Positions 60,770 through 64,000 of a DNA stretch of 64,000 nt are shown here, piece by piece (the stretch's first letter is position 1; the number at the start of each line of letters is the position of its first letter). Under the pieces are notes generated by a model. The model made no database searches, was not told the DNA's origin, and was given only the letters and a program-made list of their open reading frames with translations. The DNA is taken from NCBI GenBank assembly GCA_002389905.1, contig DGRE01000071.1:62001-126000 (forward strand). Direction: 5' to 3'. Source of the stretch: Hungatella sp. UBA4396 (GTDB lineage Bacteria > Bacillota > Clostridia > Lachnospirales > Lachnospiraceae). The translations under genes and the position numbers were made by a program.

Positions 60770-61461
60770 CAAAGGTTTATAATATAGCAATTGACGGGCC
60801 TGCAGGAGCGGGAAAGAGCACCATTGCCAGGTCTGCCGCAGAAAAGCTTCACTTTGTTTATGTGGATACGGGAGCTATGTACCGTGCCATGGCCCTGCAT
60901 TTTTTAAGAAACGGGATTTCCCCGGAGGATGAAAAGGCTGTTTCCCAGGCAGCCCTGGGAGCCAATGTGACCATTTCTTACGTGGATGGCGTCCAGCAGG
61001 TGCTTTTAAACGGGGAAAATGTTTCCCAACTCATCCGCACCCCCCAGGTCAGCGCCATGGCATCGGCAGTCTCTGTTTACATGCCGGTCCGGGAAAAGCT
61101 GGTGGAGCTTCAGAGGGAGCTGGCTTTAAAAGAAAACATCATTATGGATGGCAGGGATATCGGAACCTGTGTACTGCCTGATGCGGATTTGAAAATTTAC
61201 ATGACAGCCGACAGCCGGGTGCGGGCCATGCGCCGGTATAAGGAAATGGAGGCCAAGGGAGAGACGTGCAGCCTGGAGGATATCGAAGCCGACATCATAG
61301 AGAGGGACAGGCGGGATATGAACCGGGAACATTCCCCTCTTTGTCAGGCAGAGGATGCCGTTCTTTTGGACACCTCCCATATCACCATTGGGGAAACCGT
61401 AGACCGGATTCTGGAGCTGTTTTATGAGAAGACAGGGAAGGAGGACGGTCCATGGAAGTGA
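60766..61461 (+). CDS. cmk: (d)CMP kinase
   Basis: A 231-residue cytidylate kinase that phosphorylates CMP and dCMP with ATP. The P-loop is DGPAGAGKST near residue 10, YVDTGAMYRAMALH follows, and MDGRDIGTCVLPDA near 125 and RDRRDMNREHSPL near 185 are the CMP-binding signatures. The start (ATGA) overlaps the upstream stop. Its end overlaps ispH by 10 bases. Confidence 0.95.
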   Translation: MTKVYNIAIDGPAGAGKSTIARSAAEKLHFVYVDTGAMYRAMALHFLRNGISPEDEKAVSQAALGANVTISYVDGVQQVLLNGENVSQLIRTPQVSAMASAVSVYMPVREKLVELQRELALKENIIMDGRDIGTCVLPDADLKIYMTADSRVRAMRRYKEMEAKGETCSLEDIEADIIERDRRDMNREHSPLCQAEDAVLLDTSHITIGETVDRILELFYEKTGKEDGPWK

Positions 61462-62306
61462 TCGTAGCCAAAACCGCAGGCTTCTGTTTTGGAGTCAAGC
61501 GGGCGGTGGACCAGGTTTATGAGCAATTGAAGAGAAATGACAATAAGCCCATCTATACCTATGGTCCCATTATCCACAACGAGGAAGTAGTCCGGGATTT
61601 AGAGGAAAAGGGCGTAACGGTCCTCCATTCCGAGGAGGAGCTGGCAGAGCTTCACGATGTAGTGGTGGTTATCCGGTCCCATGGGGTAGGAAAGCGGGTT
61701 TATGAAATCATGGAGGAGAAGGGAATCGAGATCGTAGATGCGACCTGCCCTTTCGTGAAAAAGATCCACCGGATCGCCGTGGAGCAAAATCAGGCGGGAA
61801 GACGGCTCATCATTGTCGGCAATGAAAATCATCCGGAGGTACAAGGTATTAAAGGCTGGGGAAATGACAATACTTTAGTGATAGAAACCCCGGAACAAGC
61901 CCTTTCTTTACCCGTTTCAGAGGGGGAAAAGCTGTGTATTGTATCACAGACGACATTTAATTACAATAAATTTCAAGATTTAGTTGAAAAAATTTCAGAA
62001 ACGAGTTATGATATACTTGTTTTAAATACGATTTGCAATGCAACACAGGAAAGACAAGTGGAAGCAAAGCGGATAGCTTCAGAAGTGGATGCCATGATTG
62101 TCATTGGCGGAAAGAGCAGTTCCAATACCCAGAAGCTGTACGATATATGCCGAAGGGAGTGTAAGAACACTTACTATATCCAGACACTAGGTGATTTAGA
62201 TCCTGATTGTGGAAATTCTGTGCGCAGCGTAGGTATTACAGCCGGGGCCTCAACCCCGAATTATATTATCGAGGAGGTTCATACTAATGTCAGAATTAAG
62301 TTTTGA
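61452..62306 (+). CDS. ispH: 4-hydroxy-3-methylbut-2-enyl diphosphate reductase
   Basis: A 284-residue LytB/IspH, the last enzyme of the MEP isoprenoid pathway. Cluster Cys residues are at 12 (KTAGFCFGVKRAV), about 96 (DATCPFVKK) and about 196 (NTICNATQERQ). The C-terminal TAGASTPNYIIEEV is the family end motif. Ribosome site GGAAGGAGG inside the end of cmk. Its last 20 bases overlap rpsA in another frame; in other clostridia the two are fused or adjacent. Confidence 0.96.
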   Translation: MEVIVAKTAGFCFGVKRAVDQVYEQLKRNDNKPIYTYGPIIHNEEVVRDLEEKGVTVLHSEEELAELHDVVVVIRSHGVGKRVYEIMEEKGIEIVDATCPFVKKIHRIAVEQNQAGRRLIIVGNENHPEVQGIKGWGNDNTLVIETPEQALSLPVSEGEKLCIVSQTTFNYNKFQDLVEKISETSYDILVLNTICNATQERQVEAKRIASEVDAMIVIGGKSSSNTQKLYDICRRECKNTYYIQTLGDLDPDCGNSVRSVGITAGASTPNYIIEEVHTNVRIKF

Positions 62307-63381
62307 ACAAATGTTAGAGGAATCATTAAAAACTATACGTACAGGAGAGATCGTCACTGGTAAAGTCATCGACGTAAAAGAAGATGAAATCGTCTTGAAT
62401 ATAGGTTACAAGTCTGACGGCATCATCCCGCGGAACGAGTACACGGATGACCAGAATTTAGATCTCACTACCGTAGTACAGGTTGGAGAAGAGATGGAAG
62501 CCAAGGTCATCAAGGTAAACGATGGCGAAGGCCAGGTTGCCCTTTCCTACAAGAGATTGGCAGCAGACAGAGGCAATAAGAGACTGGAAGAAGCATTTGA
62601 AAACCACGAGGTACTCACTGCAAAAGTTGTGCAGGTACTTGACGGTGGTTTAAGCGTGGTTGTAGAAGGCGCAAGAGTCTTCATTCCTGCAAGCCTTGTA
62701 TCTGATACTTATGAGAAAGATTTATCCAAGTATGCGGATAAGGAAATTGAATTCATCATTACAGAATTCAATCCCAGAAGAAGAAGAATCATCGGCGACA
62801 GAAAGCAGCTCATGGTTGCTAAGAGAGCCGAGCTTCAGAAAGAGTTATTTGAAAAGATCCATGCAGGCGATGTTGTGGAAGGTACGATTAAGAATGTAAC
62901 CGATTTTGGTGCTTTCATCGACCTTGGCGGAGCCGATGGTTTACTTCATATTTCAGAAATGAGCTGGGGCAGAGTAGAGAGCCCGAAAAAGGCTTTCAAG
63001 GCCGGCGAGAAAGTAAATGTTCTGATTAAGGACATTAACGGCGACAAGATTGCCTTAAGCTTAAAGTTCCCTGAGACAAATCCATGGAAGGATGCTTCCG
63101 TAAAATATGCCGCAGGTAATGTGGTAAGCGGAAGAGTAGCACGTATGACTGATTTCGGCGCATTCGTTGAGCTGGAGCCAGGAGTCGATGCACTGCTTCA
63201 CGTATCTCAGATTTCCAGAGATCACGTAGAGAAGCCATCTGATGTGTTAAGCATCGGCCAGGAAGTAGAAGCCAGAATTGTTGACTTCAACGAAGACGAC
63301 AGAAAGATCAGCTTAAGCATTAAGGCTCTTCAGGCACAGGATGAACTAGAGAATGAATCTGCATATTCTGACGAAGAATAA
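62287..63381 (+). CDS. rpsA: 30S ribosomal protein S1-like, four S1 domains
   Basis: A 364-residue protein with four S1 RNA-binding repeats: about 18-85 (GEIVTGKVIDVKEDEIVLNIG), 103-170, 190-257 (GDVVEGTIKNVTDFGAFIDLGG) and 275-345 (GNVVSGRVARMTDFGAFVELEPG). Shorter than six-repeat proteobacterial S1 but typical of Firmicutes. AGGAGG ribosome site at 62273-62278 in the end of ispH. It binds mRNA on the ribosome. Terminator directly downstream. Confidence 0.95.
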   Translation: MSELSFEQMLEESLKTIRTGEIVTGKVIDVKEDEIVLNIGYKSDGIIPRNEYTDDQNLDLTTVVQVGEEMEAKVIKVNDGEGQVALSYKRLAADRGNKRLEEAFENHEVLTAKVVQVLDGGLSVVVEGARVFIPASLVSDTYEKDLSKYADKEIEFIITEFNPRRRRIIGDRKQLMVAKRAELQKELFEKIHAGDVVEGTIKNVTDFGAFIDLGGADGLLHISEMSWGRVESPKKAFKAGEKVNVLIKDINGDKIALSLKFPETNPWKDASVKYAAGNVVSGRVARMTDFGAFVELEPGVDALLHVSQISRDHVEKPSDVLSIGQEVEARIVDFNEDDRKISLSIKALQAQDELENESAYSDEE

Positions 63382-63405
63382 GCATAATAAAAGATAGAAC
63401 AAATG

Positions 63406-63434
63406 AGGAAGCGGAAGTATCCGCTTCCTTTTTT
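63406..63434 (+). terminator. Terminator after rpsA
   Basis: AGGAAGCGGA (63406-63415) pairs with TCCGCTTCCT (63420-63429), and the T run continues to 63434. Confidence 0.92.
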
Positions 63435-63470
63435 CGTTTCAAAAAAGTACAGAACAGGAGAAACGGAAAT

Positions 63471-64000
63471 ATGGGAAACGTGAAAGTGAAAGGGGTTTTG
63501 CTGCTTTATGCATTGCTGACCGTCTTTGGACTGGCTGGATGCGGGAGAAAACCCGAAGCCAAACCCGAGGAAACTCTGGCCTGGCCCGTCAATGTCCAGG
63601 GGGAGAAAAACGGGGTGCGGCTGGAGGATGATTACTATGGGTATGTGAATCAGGATATTTTGAAAGAAACCGAAATACCGGAGGATTCCAATAGCTGGAG
63701 CTATTTCTACAAGCTGGACAGAGAGGCTTACCAGGTTCTTCATGAAGTTCTCACTGAGGCGGTGGAAAACAGGAAGGAGGCGAAGGAAGGTTCCCTGGAA
63801 CAAAAGATCGGGGATATGTATGAGGCTGCCATGGATATGGAAGGCAGGAGAAAGGCGGGATTTGGAGAATTAAATGCGTATATGGACCGGATACAAAATG
63901 CATCCAATATTAAAGAGTATCTGGAAAGCCTTGGAACCGTTTATTCTGATTTGGGAGTAGGAAGCCTTGTGGTGCTCCAATGGTTTGAGGATATGAGCGA
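63471..64000 (+). CDS. M13-family zinc metallopeptidase lipoprotein, N-terminal part (partial, cut by window edge)
   Basis: An open frame of 176 residues runs off the right edge. The N-terminus is a signal peptide with lipobox GLAGC. Next come DDYYGYVNQDIL and EIPEDSNSWSYFYKL, which match the start of neprilysin/PepO-type (M13) peptidases, and EQKIGDMYEAAMD. The catalytic HExxH motif would lie beyond the window, so activity cannot be judged. Ribosome site AGGAG about 11 bases before the ATG. Confidence 0.8.
   Translation, partial: MGNVKVKGVLLLYALLTVFGLAGCGRKPEAKPEETLAWPVNVQGEKNGVRLEDDYYGYVNQDILKETEIPEDSNSWSYFYKLDREAYQVLHEVLTEAVENRKEAKEGSLEQKIGDMYEAAMDMEGRRKAGFGELNAYMDRIQNASNIKEYLESLGTVYSDLGVGSLVVLQWFEDMS

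Noticed and set aside
62287..62306. Programmed frameshift making an IspH-S1 fusion.
   Set aside because: No slippery sequence was noticed, and rpsA has its own strong AGGAGG and ATG.
18..63803. Many long open frames opposite or across real genes (for example 1361-1888 minus, 17871-18452 minus, 12245-12658 minus).
   Set aside because: They lie wholly within well-supported genes, lack ribosome sites and resemble no family.
1..64000. CRISPR arrays, tRNA or rRNA genes, insertion sequences and prophage.
   Set aside because: No regular repeat-spacer pattern, tRNA- or rRNA-like segment, transposase or phage gene was seen in the window.

Overview
The window looks like chromosomal DNA from an anaerobic Firmicute, most likely a Lachnospiraceae-type Clostridium (Lacrimispora or Enterocloster-like). 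This is inferred from gene content and style: strong AGGAGG ribosome sites, several TTG/GTG starts, a fused SecDF, cmk-ispH-rpsA packed together, YesM/YesN two-component regulators, a Na+-pumping biotin decarboxylase, a flavodiiron protein, and a fused Fe-S/molybdopterin hydroxylase. No rRNA, tRNA, phage, IS element or CRISPR array was seen. The first gene (ribose-type ABC ATPase) is cut at the left edge and the last (M13 metallopeptidase lipoprotein) at the right edge.

Layout. 1-2.7 kb: end of a ribose-type sugar ABC operon with an aldo/keto reductase. 2.9-3.5 kb: a 5'-truncated citrate/metal symporter remnant facing a Cys-rich winged-helix protein. 4.3-7.2 kb: SecDF and ferritin. 7.2-23.7 kb: a large aldarate (glucarate/galactarate) island. 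It holds two PrpR-type regulators, tartronate semialdehyde reductase, a DapA-superfamily lyase, glycerate kinase, an aldo/keto reductase, two tandem glucarate-dehydratase paralogues, and a complete dipeptide-type ABC importer. Together these outline uptake -> dehydration -> C6 cleavage -> tartronate semialdehyde -> glycerate -> phosphoglycerate. 24-34 kb: YesM/YesN two-component system, a sugar ABC importer without its own ATPase, and two FAD-dependent oxidoreductases. 34-46 kb: LysR and OmpR-type regulators (minus strand), a complete tripartite tricarboxylate transporter (TctC-B-A), four Na+-pumping decarboxylase subunits, a small zinc-ribbon membrane protein, a hybrid histidine kinase, and a second TctC-like binding protein next to that kinase. 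46-51 kb (minus): flavodiiron protein, XdhC-type maturation factor, fused molybdenum hydroxylase. 51-64 kb: mostly housekeeping or conserved accessory genes: ArsC-like protein, DUF523, HD hydrolase, aspartate kinase, a PIN-domain toxin-antitoxin pair, LysE exporter with a divergent XRE-cupin regulator, Fe-S aldo/keto reductase, two-domain PPK2, HI0933-type flavoprotein, cmk, ispH, rpsA.

The most unusual signals are these. (1) Both PrpR-type regulators in the aldarate island have lost the sigma-54 contact loop (GAFTGA) and have degenerate Walker A, Walker B and arginine-finger positions. Both flanking promoters have a sigma-70-like TATAAT box but no good -35. (2) The aldarate pathway appears to use a peptide-family ABC importer and a DapA-superfamily lyase instead of the enterobacterial GudP/GarL parts. 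(3) The YesMN / ABC / twin-FAD-oxidoreductase cassette has no glycosidase and no recognisable textbook pathway. (4) A TctC-like lipoprotein is coupled to a hybrid kinase and sits apart from the transporter it may sense for. Functional names come from recognising motifs and family resemblance by eye; no database search was run.
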